Shown: piece after piece, positions 18,069 to 27,376 of the stretch | How positions within the stretch are numbered: the stretch's first letter is position 1 | Layout: each line of letters opens with the position of its first letter | NCBI RefSeq assembly: GCF_021462525.1 | Contig: NZ_JAKEDT010000001.1 | Span: forward strand, 94,476-158,475 | DNA: 64,000 bases | Origin: Thermus caliditerrae | Lineage (GTDB): Bacteria; Deinococcota; Deinococci; Deinococcales; Thermaceae | Direction of reading: 5' to 3' | Program-made: the position numbers and the translations under genes | Notes under the pieces: model-generated | The model's input: only the letters and a program-made list of their open reading frames with translations | Databases searched by the model: none | Told to the model about the DNA's origin: nothing

Positions 18069-18806
18069 ATGCTGGCAAAGCGTGGATTGATGGTCTTGGC
18101 CTTTGGCTTGCTTCTGGGGGTCCTCGGGCAAAACGCCCCAGATCCGTGGCGCATCCAACGGGGAGGGCAGCTTTACGATCACTGGATCAAGGCCAAGGGC
18201 GTGGAAGCCCCTGCGGGCGACCATCCCCTTTGGGCCTTGCAGAACACCAACACCCGCAAGGGCACGGACACCTGGCGGTGCAAGGAGTGCCACGGCTGGG
18301 ACTACCTGGGCAAGGACGGGGCTTACGGCTCGGGCTCCCACTTCACAGGCTTCGCGGGCGTTCTCCAGGTACGGGACAAGAGCCTTGAGGAGATCCTTGC
18401 CCTGCTAAAGGGCTCCAAAAATCCCAAGCACGACTTCACCCCCTACCTCAGCCAGGAGGACCTCGAGGACCTAGCCCTCTTCCTCAAGTACGGCACCTGG
18501 GACCCCAGGACCGCCGTGGACTACAAGGCGAAGAAGCCCCTTAAGGCCAACCCCGACCTATCCCAAGGCCGGAGCATCTACCGCGTATGCGCCTCTTGCC
18601 ACGGGGAGGATGGCAAGAACATCAACTTCGGCACCGAGGAGGCCCCGGAGTACGTGGGCACGCTGGCCAAGGACAACCCCCAGGAGATCCTCCACAAGAT
18701 CCGCATCGGCCAGCCCGGCAACTTCGTCATGCCTGGCTTCAGCTTCCTGAGCCTGGACCAAATGCAGGACCTCTTGGCCTACCTGCAGACCTTGCCCAGC
18801 AAATAG
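18069..18806 (+). CDS. Dihaem c-type cytochrome, exported
   Basis: This 245-residue protein has an N-terminal signal sequence (about 1-20) and two haem-binding motifs: CKECH at 71-75 and CASCH at 174-178. The second domain ends with VMPGFSF, whose methionine (about 222) can be the axial ligand. It therefore looks like a two-domain periplasmic cytochrome c that shuttles electrons. A ribosome binding site (AGGAGG) precedes ATG 18069, and TAAAAT at 18042-18047 may be its -10 element. No oxidoreductase partner gene is next to it, so its redox partner is unknown. Divergent from the amino-acid transporter operon. Confidence 0.88.
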   Translation: MLAKRGLMVLAFGLLLGVLGQNAPDPWRIQRGGQLYDHWIKAKGVEAPAGDHPLWALQNTNTRKGTDTWRCKECHGWDYLGKDGAYGSGSHFTGFAGVLQVRDKSLEEILALLKGSKNPKHDFTPYLSQEDLEDLALFLKYGTWDPRTAVDYKAKKPLKANPDLSQGRSIYRVCASCHGEDGKNINFGTEEAPEYVGTLAKDNPQEILHKIRIGQPGNFVMPGFSFLSLDQMQDLLAYLQTLPSK

Positions 18807-18816
18807 TCCTGGTGGA

Positions 18817-18847
18817 GCGTGGGCCTCGGCTCGGCCGGGGCCCACGC
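18817..18847. terminator. Bidirectional terminator between cytochrome c and malP
   Basis: A 9-bp stem (GCGTGGGCC / GGCCCACGC) with a GC-rich inner part is followed on the plus strand by CTCTTT. It lies between two convergent genes, 11 bases after the cytochrome stop codon and just after the malP stop codon on the other strand. Confidence 0.6.
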
Positions 18848-18851
18848 CTCT

Positions 18852-21308
18852 TTACGCCCAGCGAGCCCACAGCACCCGGCCGGTGAGGGGGTGCTTGAGG
18901 GCCAGGCGGATGCCGTAGGCGTAGCTCCCAGGGCGTGCCGGGCGGTAGCTAAGCTGGTACCCTTCGGCCCCGGGCTCCATGGGCACCAGCTCCAGGGAGC
19001 CGCTGGAGCGACGCACCACCAGCTGCACCTCCAGAAAAGGCCGCAGAGCAACGGGCATCTCCCCTTCCACGAAGGCCCGCACCGACATGGGAACCCCGTT
19101 CAGGGTAAGGTCCCCTGGCGTCTCCGCCCGCAGGGCGAGGCGCTCCAAGGCGGGCAAGGCGCGGTAGAACTCCTCTAGGAGGGTCTTCTGCTCCCAGGCC
19201 TCCCGAGCCCAGCGACCGCCCCTCTCGTAAAGCTCCGCATAGTCCCGCACCATGCGGGCGGCGCTGAAGCGGGGGCCCACGGTGCGCAGGCTCTCCTGGA
19301 CCATGGAGAGCCAGCCGGAGGAGTACCCTTCCGGCCCCTTGGCGTAGAAGAGGGGAAGCACCTCCCCTTCCAGGGCGTCGTAAAGCGCCTGAGCGTCCGC
19401 CATGTCCTGGGCTTCCTCGCTCTCGTAGGTGCGCTCGTCCCCGATGGCGAAGCCGTTTTTGCCGTTGTAGGCCTCCGCCCACCAGCCATCCAGAACGCTC
19501 AGGTTAAGGACCCCGTTGATGGCCGCCTTCATGCCGCTGGTGCCCGAGGCCTCCATGGGACGACGGGGAGTGTTGAGCCACACGTCCGAGCCGTGGACCA
19601 AGACCCGAGCCAGGTACATGTCGTAGTCCTCCAGGACCACCATGCGGTCCTCGAGGCCATACTCCCTGATCTTGGCGAAGAGCTCCTGCAAGTAGGCTTT
19701 CCCCGGCTCGTCCTTAGGGTGGGCCTTGCCGGCGAAAACGAACTGCACGGGGTAGGGCCCGCGGAGGATGCGCAAGAGCCGCTCCGGGTCCTTGAAGAGG
19801 AGCACCCCCCGCTTGTAGGTGGCGAAGCGCCGGGCAAAGCCAATGGTGAGCACCTCGGGGTCCAGGATGCGCTCCGCCTCGCGGAGGCGGCTTGGGCTTT
19901 CCCCGTTCCGGCGGCGCTGCTCGTAAAGCCTTGCACGCACCTCCCGCACCAGCTCGGCCCGGAGGTCCTTGTGGATGCCCCAGAACTCCTCGCCAAGCCC
20001 CTCTGCCTTCCAGGTGGCCGGGTCTTCCGGGCGGGTGAGCCACTCCGGACCGAAGACCTCCGCGTAGTGCTTGCGGAGCCTGGGGTGGAGGAAGGTCCAG
20101 GTATGGACCCCATTGGTCACGTGGCCGATGGGTACCTCCTCTAGGAGGAGATCTGGCCAGAGATGATGGAACATCTCCCGGGACACGTGCCCGTGGAGCC
20201 GGGACACACCCCCCGCCTGGGCGCTGGTCTTGAGGGCCAGGTTGGACATGGAGAAGACCTTGCCCCAGGGCTTCTCCTCGAGGCCCAAGGCCAAAAAACT
20301 CTCCCGGTCGGTGCCCATCCTCTCCCAGAACCCCCCCAGGTAGCGCTCCACCAGGTCCAGGGGAAAGGCGTCGTGCCCCGCGGGCACCGGGGTGTGGGTG
20401 GTGAAGAGGGCCCCAGCCCGGGCCAACTCCAACGCCACAGGGAAGGGGTGCCCCTCAGCCACCAGTTCCCGCACCCGCTCCAAGCCCAAAAAGGCGGAGT
20501 GCCCCTCGTTCATGTGGTAGACCTCCGGGGCAAGGCCCAGGGCCCGCAAAAGCCGCACCCCCCCGATCCCCAGGACCATCTCCTGCTGGATGCGCATCTC
20601 CAAGCCGGGGGCGTAGAGTCTGGCGGTGATGGCCTGGTCCTCGGGCGCGTTCTCCGGCAGGTTCGCGGTGAGCAGATAAACGGGAACGGCCCCCACCTGG
20701 ACCCGATAAGCAGCAAGCCAGACCGTGCGCCCCGGAAACTCCACCCCCACCCGCAAAGGGCGGCCTTCCCGGTCCTGCACAGGCAGGAGGGGAAGCTCCT
20801 CGGGGTGGAGGGTCTCGTAGACCTCCACTTGCGCCCCTTCCTTGGAGAGGCGCTGGTGGAAGTAGCCCTCGTGGTAGAAGATCCCCACCCCCACCAGGTT
20901 CAGGCCCAGGTCGCTGGCGGCCTTCACGTGGTCGCCCGCCAGCACCCCAAGGCCGCCGGAATAAATGGGCAAGGAGCTGTGGAAGCCGTACTCCGCGGAG
21001 AAGTAGGCGGTGAGGGGCCCCCGCTTGACCTCCCGGGCCTTCAGGTAGGCCCTCAAGGCGGCCACCACAGCCTGCACCCGGGCAGGGTAGCTGGTGGCGG
21101 TGAGGGCCTCGAGGCGGGCGGGGTCGGCTTCCAGGAGAAGCTTCACCGGGTTTCCCCGGAAGCGCTTCCACAACAAAGGATCCACTTCCTGGAAGAGCTC
21201 AGCCGCCTCTGGATTCCAGCTCCACCAGAGGTTGTAAGCAAGCTCCTTAAGCCCCCAAAGGGGCTCGGGAAGCTGCGGCATGGCAGTGATATGGCCAAGA
21301 ATCCTCAC
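18852..21308 (-). CDS. malP: Alpha-glucan phosphorylase (maltodextrin phosphorylase)
   Basis: This enzyme phosphorolyses alpha-1,4-glucans to glucose-1-phosphate using pyridoxal phosphate. The 818-residue protein is the shorter bacterial/archaeal GlgP type known from Thermus, with SAEYGFHSSLPIYSGGLGVLAGDH near 103-126. The PLP-binding lysine is Lys594 in the GTSGMKAA motif, and RPMEASG lies just before it. The N-terminal DUF3417 segment reads LWGLKELAYNLWWSW. TATAAT at 21317-21322 lies eight bases before GTG 21308, so I keep that start and a near-leaderless message; ATG 21281 is the alternative. It stands downstream of trkH without a functional link that I can see. Confidence 0.94.
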   Translation of the reverse strand: MRILGHITAMPQLPEPLWGLKELAYNLWWSWNPEAAELFQEVDPLLWKRFRGNPVKLLLEADPARLEALTATSYPARVQAVVAALRAYLKAREVKRGPLTAYFSAEYGFHSSLPIYSGGLGVLAGDHVKAASDLGLNLVGVGIFYHEGYFHQRLSKEGAQVEVYETLHPEELPLLPVQDREGRPLRVGVEFPGRTVWLAAYRVQVGAVPVYLLTANLPENAPEDQAITARLYAPGLEMRIQQEMVLGIGGVRLLRALGLAPEVYHMNEGHSAFLGLERVRELVAEGHPFPVALELARAGALFTTHTPVPAGHDAFPLDLVERYLGGFWERMGTDRESFLALGLEEKPWGKVFSMSNLALKTSAQAGGVSRLHGHVSREMFHHLWPDLLLEEVPIGHVTNGVHTWTFLHPRLRKHYAEVFGPEWLTRPEDPATWKAEGLGEEFWGIHKDLRAELVREVRARLYEQRRRNGESPSRLREAERILDPEVLTIGFARRFATYKRGVLLFKDPERLLRILRGPYPVQFVFAGKAHPKDEPGKAYLQELFAKIREYGLEDRMVVLEDYDMYLARVLVHGSDVWLNTPRRPMEASGTSGMKAAINGVLNLSVLDGWWAEAYNGKNGFAIGDERTYESEEAQDMADAQALYDALEGEVLPLFYAKGPEGYSSGWLSMVQESLRTVGPRFSAARMVRDYAELYERGGRWAREAWEQKTLLEEFYRALPALERLALRAETPGDLTLNGVPMSVRAFVEGEMPVALRPFLEVQLVVRRSSGSLELVPMEPGAEGYQLSYRPARPGSYAYGIRLALKHPLTGRVLWARWA

Positions 21309-21337
21309 GAAAAGAGATTATACCCCCAAGGCCCTCC

Positions 21338-22810
21338 TCAGCGGAGCCGCCGCCAGAGCTCCGGGCTGAAGAGGAGCACCACCGGTAGTATCTCAATGCG
21401 CCCCGCCCACATCTGCAGGATCAGCACCCCCTTGGAAAGGGGGTGGAGGTCGGCGTAGGAGGCCATGGGCCCCACCGCCCCCAGGCCGGGGCCGATGTTC
21501 CCAATGGCCTGAGCGCTGGCGGTAAAGGCCACCACAAAGTCCCCCTCCAGGAGGGTGAGCACCATCACCCCCGCCCCAAAGAGCACCGTGTACAAGAAGA
21601 TGAAGACGGAAACCTGCCTCAGGGCTTCTTCCGACACCACCCGCTGTCCCAGGCGCAGGGGCAGCACCGCCTGGGGGTGCAGGGTGCGGGTGATCTCCCG
21701 CCGTAGCAGGCCGAAGAGGAGGAGCCAGCGCACCACCTTGATGCCGCCAGCCCCCGAGCCGGCGCTACCGCCCACAAACATCAAAGCCACCAGGATGGCC
21801 TGGGCCGGAACCACCCACTGGGCGAAGTCCACGCTGGCAAACCCGGTGGTGGTCACGATGGAGATGACCTGGAAGAAGGCGTGGCGCAGGCTGGCCTCCA
21901 CCCCATAGAGATGGTGGGTGTAGAGGTAAAGGGCCAACAGGGCCGAGGCCAGCACCACCAAGAAGGTGTAGGCCCGAAACTCCGCGTCCCGCAGCACAGG
22001 CTTTACCTCCCGGCCAAAGATGAGGCGGTACTGCAGGAGGAAGTTCACCCCCGCCAAAAACATGAAGAGGCTCCCCAGCCATTGGGCCAAGGGGGTGTAC
22101 TGGGCGAAGCTTTGCGGGTTAGGGCTAAACCCCCCGGCGGGCGTGGTGGTGAGGGCGTTGGCCAGGGCCTCGAAAAAGGGCACCCCAGCGCCCCAGTAGG
22201 CCAAGATACCCAGCGCCGTGAGGGCCACGTATACCTGCAAGACGGCCTGGGCGGTGTGGCGTAGCCGGGGGGTGAGCTTCTCCTTTTCGATCCCCGTGCT
22301 CTCAGCGAAAAAGGCCTGGCGCCCCGCCACCTGCAACTGGGGGAAGACCACCAGGAAGAGCACCACGATCCCGATGCCCCCCATCCACTGGGTGAAGCTC
22401 CGCCAGAGGAAAAGGGCCCTGCCAAACTGGCTGAAGTCCGCCAGGATGGTGGCCCCAGTGGTGGTGAAGCCGGAAACCGCCTCAAAGAGGGCGTCCAAGT
22501 AGGGCAAGCCTCCGGAAAGCCAGTAGGGCACCGCCCCCAGGGCCGGGACTAGAACCCAGAGCAGGGCCACGCTGGCGAAGACCTCGGCCCGGCGGGGTTG
22601 GACCTCGGGGTGGCCCAGAACCTGGAGCAACCTCCCCAGCCCTAGGCCTAGAACCGCTCCCAGAGCGAAGCCCCGCACGTCCTCCTGCCAAGCCAGGGCC
22701 AGGAGGGAAAAGGCCACCAGGATCAAGCCGAAGCCCTGGTAGGTGAGCCCCAAAAGGTAGAGGCTGGAGCGGAGCCCCTGCTTAACCGACGATGCGGGCC
22801 AGGGCTTCAT
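21338..22810 (-). CDS. trkH: TrkH family potassium uptake protein
   Basis: TrkH is the membrane subunit of the Trk/Ktr potassium uptake system. The 490-residue protein shows the repeated MPM architecture with selectivity-filter-like loops: SGFTTTGATILAD near 113-125, TTTPAGGFSPN in the second repeat, VTTTGFASVDF in the third and AQAIGNIGPGLG in the fourth. GGSAGSGAGGIKVVR is a further family signature. The start ATG 22810 lies inside the end of trkA, a 29-bp overlap, so the regulatory and channel subunits are translationally coupled. Confidence 0.94.
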   Translation of the reverse strand: MKPWPASSVKQGLRSSLYLLGLTYQGFGLILVAFSLLALAWQEDVRGFALGAVLGLGLGRLLQVLGHPEVQPRRAEVFASVALLWVLVPALGAVPYWLSGGLPYLDALFEAVSGFTTTGATILADFSQFGRALFLWRSFTQWMGGIGIVVLFLVVFPQLQVAGRQAFFAESTGIEKEKLTPRLRHTAQAVLQVYVALTALGILAYWGAGVPFFEALANALTTTPAGGFSPNPQSFAQYTPLAQWLGSLFMFLAGVNFLLQYRLIFGREVKPVLRDAEFRAYTFLVVLASALLALYLYTHHLYGVEASLRHAFFQVISIVTTTGFASVDFAQWVVPAQAILVALMFVGGSAGSGAGGIKVVRWLLLFGLLRREITRTLHPQAVLPLRLGQRVVSEEALRQVSVFIFLYTVLFGAGVMVLTLLEGDFVVAFTASAQAIGNIGPGLGAVGPMASYADLHPLSKGVLILQMWAGRIEILPVVLLFSPELWRRLR

Positions 22811-24119
22811 CCGCCACCTCCCGGGCGGCCACCAGGAAGAGCCGATCCCCGGGGAGGACCTCGAGGTCCTCCCGATAGAGCATCACCCGGTGGTTGCGCT
22901 CCACAGCCACGGGGGCCACCTCAGAACTGGCCAGGGCCTTCAGGGGCTTGGGCTGGAACCCCTCCACCAGCTCTACCTCCAAGAGCTCGATGTTCTCGTC
23001 CATGGTGGACACATGCTCCACGTTCTCCGGGCCCAAAAAGTCCAAGACCGCCCGCACCGCTGACTGGCGGGGCGTGAGGGGCAGGTCGATCCCCACCTGC
23101 TCGAAGAGCCTGCGGGTCTCGGAACGGGAAACCCGGGTGATGACCTTGCTCACCCCTAGCTGCTTGGCAAGAAGCGAAGCGAGGAGGTTTTTCTCGTCGT
23201 TGTCGGTCACGGCCACCACGGCGTCCGCCTCCTGCATGCCCTCCGCCTCCAAAAGTTCCAGGTCGGTGCCGTCCCCTTGGATGACCATGGCCCCCGGCAG
23301 CTCTTGGGCCAGCCACTCACACCGCTCCCGGTTGGGCTCGATGATCACTACCTCCAACCGCCGCTTCAGGAGCTCTTGGGCCACCATAAAGCCCACGTTG
23401 CCCCCACCGATGACCATCACCCGACGCACCCCCCGGCCGCTGGCGAAATAGGCCTCCAGTTCGGGGAATGCCCGCAGGGTGGTCACGAACAGAAGCTTGT
23501 CCCCAGGTTCTAGGACCAGCTCGGGGTAGTCCGCATGGGCGAAGCTCAGAAACGCGCCGTCCCGCACCACCCCCACCACCAGCACCCCTTCCGGCCAGGA
23601 AAGCTCGGAGAGGAGGCGGTGGGCGTAGGGACCCCCTTCCTTCACCCGGTACTCCACGAAGCGCAGGCGGCCCCCTGCCAGCACCTCGGTGTCCACCGCC
23701 CCCGGCACCAGGATGACCTCCACGATCTCCCGGGCCATGGCCCTTTGCGGCCAGAGGACCTTGTCGATGCGCGTACCCAGGATCTCCGCGGTGCGGGGAT
23801 CGGTGAGCACCTCCACGTACCCCCCCTTGCCCACGAAGCAAAGGGTCTGTTTGGCCCCCAGGCCCTTGGCCAGGAGGGAGGCTAAAAGGTTGATCTCGTC
23901 GGAATCCGTGCTGGCAATGAAGAGGTCGGCCCGGTCCACCCCCGCTTCCCTGAGGGTGTCGGGGTCGGTGGCCCCGCCCACCACCACTTTCACGTCCAGG
24001 TGGGCAAAGCGCTCCTTGGATTGCGGGTTGCGGTCGATGACCACCACCTCGTGGGCCTTTTCCAGGGTGCGGGCCACTTCCCCGCCCACCTCCCCGCCCC
24101 CGGCGATGACGATGTACAT
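22782..24119 (-). CDS. trkA: Trk system potassium uptake regulatory subunit TrkA
   Basis: This peripheral cytoplasmic subunit gates TrkH by binding NAD(H) or adenine nucleotides. The 445-residue protein has two RCK units: the first Rossmann loop is VIAGGGEVGGEVA at 4-16 and the second VMVIGGGNVGFMVAQ near 234-248. Each is followed by an RCK_C-type domain (for example VEYRVKEGGPYAHRLLSEL and LLEVELVEGFQ). Twelve bases separate it from the rimO stop codon. A TAGGAT hexamer overlapping that stop could act as a -10 element. Confidence 0.95.
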   Translation of the reverse strand: MYIVIAGGGEVGGEVARTLEKAHEVVVIDRNPQSKERFAHLDVKVVVGGATDPDTLREAGVDRADLFIASTDSDEINLLASLLAKGLGAKQTLCFVGKGGYVEVLTDPRTAEILGTRIDKVLWPQRAMAREIVEVILVPGAVDTEVLAGGRLRFVEYRVKEGGPYAHRLLSELSWPEGVLVVGVVRDGAFLSFAHADYPELVLEPGDKLLFVTTLRAFPELEAYFASGRGVRRVMVIGGGNVGFMVAQELLKRRLEVVIIEPNRERCEWLAQELPGAMVIQGDGTDLELLEAEGMQEADAVVAVTDNDEKNLLASLLAKQLGVSKVITRVSRSETRRLFEQVGIDLPLTPRQSAVRAVLDFLGPENVEHVSTMDENIELLEVELVEGFQPKPLKALASSEVAPVAVERNHRVMLYREDLEVLPGDRLFLVAAREVADEALARIVG

Positions 24120-24131
24120 ACCGAACCTATC

Positions 24132-25436
24132 CTAAGCCTGGACCCCGTGGAGGTCGTAGGTGTCCGCACGGGTGATCCGCACCTGTACCCTCTCCCCCAC
24201 CCTCACGGTCCCGTCCGTTTCCACGTAGACCACCCCATCGATGCCAGGAGAGTCCCGGTAGCTGCGGCCCACGGCCAAGCCCGGCTCGGGGAGTTCGTCC
24301 ACCAGGACCTCGAGGACCTTGCCCAGGAAGCGCTGGTTCTTGCGCAGGCTGACGCGGGCTTGGAGCTCCAGAAGCCGCGCCTTCCGCTCCTCCTTGACCT
24401 CTTGGGGCACGTGGCCCGGCAGGGCGTTGGCCTCGGCCCCCTCCACCTCCGAGTAGGTGAAGACCCCCACCCGGTCCAGCTCCGCCTCCTCCAAAAAGTC
24501 CAGAAGGATCTGGAAGTCCTCCTCGGTTTCCCCCGGAAAGCCCACGATGAAGGTGGAGCGGAGGGCCAGCTCGGGCACCACCTCCCGCCAGGCCCTAAGG
24601 GTCTTGAGGTGGCTTTGGTAGCCCCCGGGGCGGCGCATGAGGCGCAGGATGCGCTCCGAGGCGTGCTGCAGGGGCACATCCAGGTAAGGCAGCACCCGGC
24701 CCTCAGCCATGAGGGGGAGCAAATCCCGCACGTGGGGGTAGGGGTAGACGTAGTGAAGCCTTATCCAAGCCCCAAGCTCCGCCATGTGGCGGAGGAGGTC
24801 CTTGAGCTCCGCTTTGACCAGGCGGTCCCCCCAGAGGCTTTCCCGGTGGCGAAGGTCCACCCCGTAGGCGGAAAGGTCCTGGGCGATGAGGAGAAGTTCT
24901 TGGGTGCCCGTGGCCACCAGCCGCGCCGCCTCCGCCAGCACTTCCCCCGCGTCCCGGGAGCGCAAGGGGCCCCGCAGCTTGGGGATGATGCAGAAGCTGC
25001 AGCGGTGGTCGCACCCTTCGGAAAGCTTCAGGTAGGCGTAGTGCCGGGGGGTGAGCTTCACCTGGGGGGGCACGAGGTCCAAGAAGGGATCCCGGGGGGC
25101 AGGCAGCACCGCCTGCACCGCCTCCAGCACCCGCTCCACCTCCCCCGGACCCGTCACGGAGAGCACCTGAGGGTGCCTTTCCAGGATGACCTCGGGCTTG
25201 GCCCCCAGGCATCCCGTGACCACCACCTTGCCGTTTTCCTTGAGGGCCTCCCCGATGGCCTCGAGGCTCTCCTCCACCGCAGGGGTGATGAAGCCGCAGG
25301 TGTTCACCACCACCAGCTCCGCCTCCTCATAGGTGGGGCTCGTCTCGTAGCCCAAAGCCTTGAGCCGGGAAAGGATTTGCTCCGAGTCCACCAAGGCCTT
25401 GGGGCAGCCCAGGCTTACAAAGCCGATCTTGGCCAT
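24132..25436 (-). CDS. rimO: Ribosomal protein S12 methylthiotransferase RimO
   Basis: RimO adds a methylthio group to the conserved aspartate of ribosomal protein S12 using two [4Fe-4S] clusters and S-adenosylmethionine. In the 434-residue protein the N-terminal cluster cysteines are C11, C47 and C76, and the radical-SAM motif [11 protein letters not shown] uses C142, C146 and C149. A TRAM domain forms the last 65 or so residues. The N terminus [19 protein letters not shown] is RimO-like rather than MiaB-like. A GGGAGG site precedes ATG 25436. It follows rodZ and psuG on the same strand. Confidence 0.94.
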   Translation of the reverse strand: MAKIGFVSLGCPKALVDSEQILSRLKALGYETSPTYEEAELVVVNTCGFITPAVEESLEAIGEALKENGKVVVTGCLGAKPEVILERHPQVLSVTGPGEVERVLEAVQAVLPAPRDPFLDLVPPQVKLTPRHYAYLKLSEGCDHRCSFCIIPKLRGPLRSRDAGEVLAEAARLVATGTQELLLIAQDLSAYGVDLRHRESLWGDRLVKAELKDLLRHMAELGAWIRLHYVYPYPHVRDLLPLMAEGRVLPYLDVPLQHASERILRLMRRPGGYQSHLKTLRAWREVVPELALRSTFIVGFPGETEEDFQILLDFLEEAELDRVGVFTYSEVEGAEANALPGHVPQEVKEERKARLLELQARVSLRKNQRFLGKVLEVLVDELPEPGLAVGRSYRDSPGIDGVVYVETDGTVRVGERVQVRITRADTYDLHGVQA

Positions 25437-25496
25437 AGACCTCCCGGAGCCCGCGCTCCAACAAAGAAAGAGTATAGCCTCTCCAAGAGGTTCCCG

Positions 25497-26390
25497 CTAG
25501 GGGAAGCTCCGGGTGAGGGGCTTCCCCGGCTCCCCCAAAAGCCCCTGGTCCTGGCCGTCCAGGAAGACGCGCACCGCCCCAGGGTTGCCCGCCCGCACCT
25601 CCACCGGGGGTTCAAAGGCGAGCTCGGCCCCCACCTCAGGGATGCCCTCGTAAAGGCGCTTCTCCCCCTGCATCACCCTGAGCCAGCTCCGGCCCTCCAG
25701 CTTCAGCACCAGCCGCCCTTGGGGGAGGGCCTGGGGCGCCTGGGCCGGGGGCGCCTGGGCCGGGGGCGCCGCCTGGGGCTCCGCGGGCCTCGGCGCCAAG
25801 CGGTAGCGGAGGGCCAGGGGCCGGTCCAGCACCACCTCCTCTTCCACGGGAGCATACCCCGGCAAGTCCAGGCGGAGGTGGCGCTTGCCCCCCTCCAGGG
25901 GCGGGGAGCGCAGGGGGGTCTGGCCCAGGTAGAAGCCATCCACATAGACCCGGGCCCCAGGAGGGTCACTCTCCACCTGGAGCGGGTAGCGCTCTGGGGA
26001 CTTGGGCGGGGCTTCGGGTGGCAGGCTCACCACCTGGGCAGGAGCAGGGCGGAGCCAGAGGTACGCCCCGTACCCCATGGCCCCCAGCACCAGCACTGCC
26101 AGCGCCCAGGCCCAAAGGATCCCCTTGCCCCGGCGCCGGGGCGGGGGGGTAGCCTCCTGGGGGGAGGCCCCAGGGTAGAGGGCCAAGAGGGGCTCAGGGT
26201 CCAGGCCCAGGAGCCGGGCGTAGCGCCGCAGGTAGCCCCGGGCCAGGGCGGGCTCGGGAAGCTCCGCAAAGCGGCAACCTTCCAGGGCCTCCAACACCTG
26301 GACCTTAAGGGCCAGCCGCTCCGCCGCCTCCCTCAGGGAAAGCCCCCGCTCCTCCCGGGCCCGGCGCAGCCTCTCCCCCAGCTCGCACAC
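25497..26390 (-). CDS. RodZ-like cell-shape protein with PEGA domain
   Basis: The 297-residue protein starts with a cytoplasmic helix-turn-helix (about 3-70, LGERLRRAREERGLSLREAAERL), the MreB-binding domain of RodZ. A basic stretch, one transmembrane helix (about 90-113) and an extracytoplasmic part follow. That part contains a PEGA domain (about 135-205: VESDPPGARVYVDGFYLGQTPL), a Pro/Ala linker with an imperfect APPAQ repeat (coded near 25728-25765) and a C-terminal DUF4115-like domain (about 222-297). The PEGA insertion is not part of the E. coli layout. Starts at GTG 26390, four bases after psuG. The mre genes lie at 37821-40815. Confidence 0.85.
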   Translation of the reverse strand: MCELGERLRRAREERGLSLREAAERLALKVQVLEALEGCRFAELPEPALARGYLRRYARLLGLDPEPLLALYPGASPQEATPPPRRRGKGILWAWALAVLVLGAMGYGAYLWLRPAPAQVVSLPPEAPPKSPERYPLQVESDPPGARVYVDGFYLGQTPLRSPPLEGGKRHLRLDLPGYAPVEEEVVLDRPLALRYRLAPRPAEPQAAPPAQAPPAQAPQALPQGRLVLKLEGRSWLRVMQGEKRLYEGIPEVGAELAFEPPVEVRAGNPGAVRVFLDGQDQGLLGEPGKPLTRSFP

Positions 26391-26394
26391 AAGG

Positions 26395-27240
26395 CTATTC
26401 TAGCCCGGCCAGGGCCAAGGCTACCTGGGCCGCCAGCCGGGCATTCTCCAGGAGAAGGCGCTCGTTCACCCGGTCCGTCTCCCCCCCGGAAAGCTGCGAA
26501 AGGCGCCGCAGGAGGTAAGGGGTGAGGGCCTTGCCGAAGACCCCAGCCCGAGCGGCTTCCCCGTTGGCCTCCTCCACCCAAGCGGCCACCTGCTCGTAGG
26601 GCAAGCCCCGGGAAACGGGGTTCACCAGGAGAACCGCCCCCAGACCCAGCTCCCTGGCCTTGCGGTAAACCCGGGCGGCCTCGAGGGGGCTCTCCACCCG
26701 GGCAGGCACCGGGAAGGGCGAGTCAGGGGAAAAAAAGGCGGGCAGGCGGTCGGTGCGGTAGCCCACCACGGAAACCCCCAAGGTCTCCAGGCGCTCCAAG
26801 GTAGCCCGCAGGTCCAAGATGGCCTTGGGTCCCGAGGCAACCACCAAGAGGGGGGAGCGGGCCAAGGCCATGAGGTCCGCGCTCTCGTCAAAGGGCTCAG
26901 GGTGCACCCCGCCGATGCCTCCGGTGGCGAAGACCTCTATCGCGTGGCGGTGGGCCAGGTGCACCGTGGCCGCTACCGTGGTGCCCGCGCTTTTCCCCTG
27001 GGCCAACAGGGCCGCCAGGTTCCAAAGGCTGGCCTTCTCCACCCCCCCTTGGGCCAGGATCTCCATTTCCCCTGGGGAAAGCCCCACCCGCACCTCCCCC
27101 TCCACCAGGGCAATGGTCTTGGGGATGGCCCCCTCCCTGCGCACCGCCTCCTCCAAGGCAAGGGCGGTGCGCAGGTTCAAGGGGTAGGGCAGGCCGTGGG
27201 TGAGGACCGCCGACTCTAAGGCCACCGACGCTTCCGCCAT
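26395..27240 (-). CDS. psuG: Pseudouridine-5'-phosphate glycosidase PsuG
   Basis: PsuG splits pseudouridine 5'-phosphate to uracil and ribose 5-phosphate (or runs in reverse), working with a pseudouridine kinase in modified-nucleoside breakdown. The 281-residue protein carries the family stretches ALESAVLTHGLPYP at its N terminus, FATGGIGGVHP near 124-134, DLMALARSPLLVVASGPKAILDL near 144-166 and VSVVGYRTDRLPAFF. The kinase partner is not in the window. I chose ATG 27240: TATCCT (27247-27252) ends six bases before it, suggesting a leaderless transcript; the frame to 27330 is an unlikely extension. Confidence 0.92.
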   Translation of the reverse strand: MAEASVALESAVLTHGLPYPLNLRTALALEEAVRREGAIPKTIALVEGEVRVGLSPGEMEILAQGGVEKASLWNLAALLAQGKSAGTTVAATVHLAHRHAIEVFATGGIGGVHPEPFDESADLMALARSPLLVVASGPKAILDLRATLERLETLGVSVVGYRTDRLPAFFSPDSPFPVPARVESPLEAARVYRKARELGLGAVLLVNPVSRGLPYEQVAAWVEEANGEAARAGVFGKALTPYLLRRLSQLSGGETDRVNERLLLENARLAAQVALALAGLE

Positions 27241-27344
27241 GGGGGCAGGATACCACCCCAAGCGACTCTCCTCAGGCCCTTTTCCGCTGAACCCTTCGCT
27301 CCCCTTCCGAAACCCAAGGCCATGCCCCACCCGCTCGCCGGAGC

Positions 27345-27371
27345 CCCCGCGCGGACTTCTTCCGCGCGGGG
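27345..27371 (-). terminator. Terminator after the PBP1A-DUF4388 operon
   Basis: A perfect 11-bp GC stem (CCCCGCGCGGA / TCCGCGCGGGG) with a 5-base loop lies directly downstream of the DUF4388 gene stop codon. It has no T-run. It also separates that operon from psuG. The rest of the 27241-27376 intergenic stretch shows only the psuG -10 hexamer. Confidence 0.6.
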
Positions 27372-27376
27372 CGGGA

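Noticed and set aside
25728-25769. Short tandem repeat of GGGCGCCTGGGCC-type units
   Set aside because: It encodes the Pro/Ala linker of the RodZ-like protein; no sign of a mobile or CRISPR-like repeat.
24000-26525. An 841-codon open frame on the plus strand
   Set aside because: It lies entirely antisense to trkA, rimO and rodZ, whose motifs are unmistakable. Long antisense frames are common in such GC-rich coding DNA because stop codons are rare in the complementary frame.
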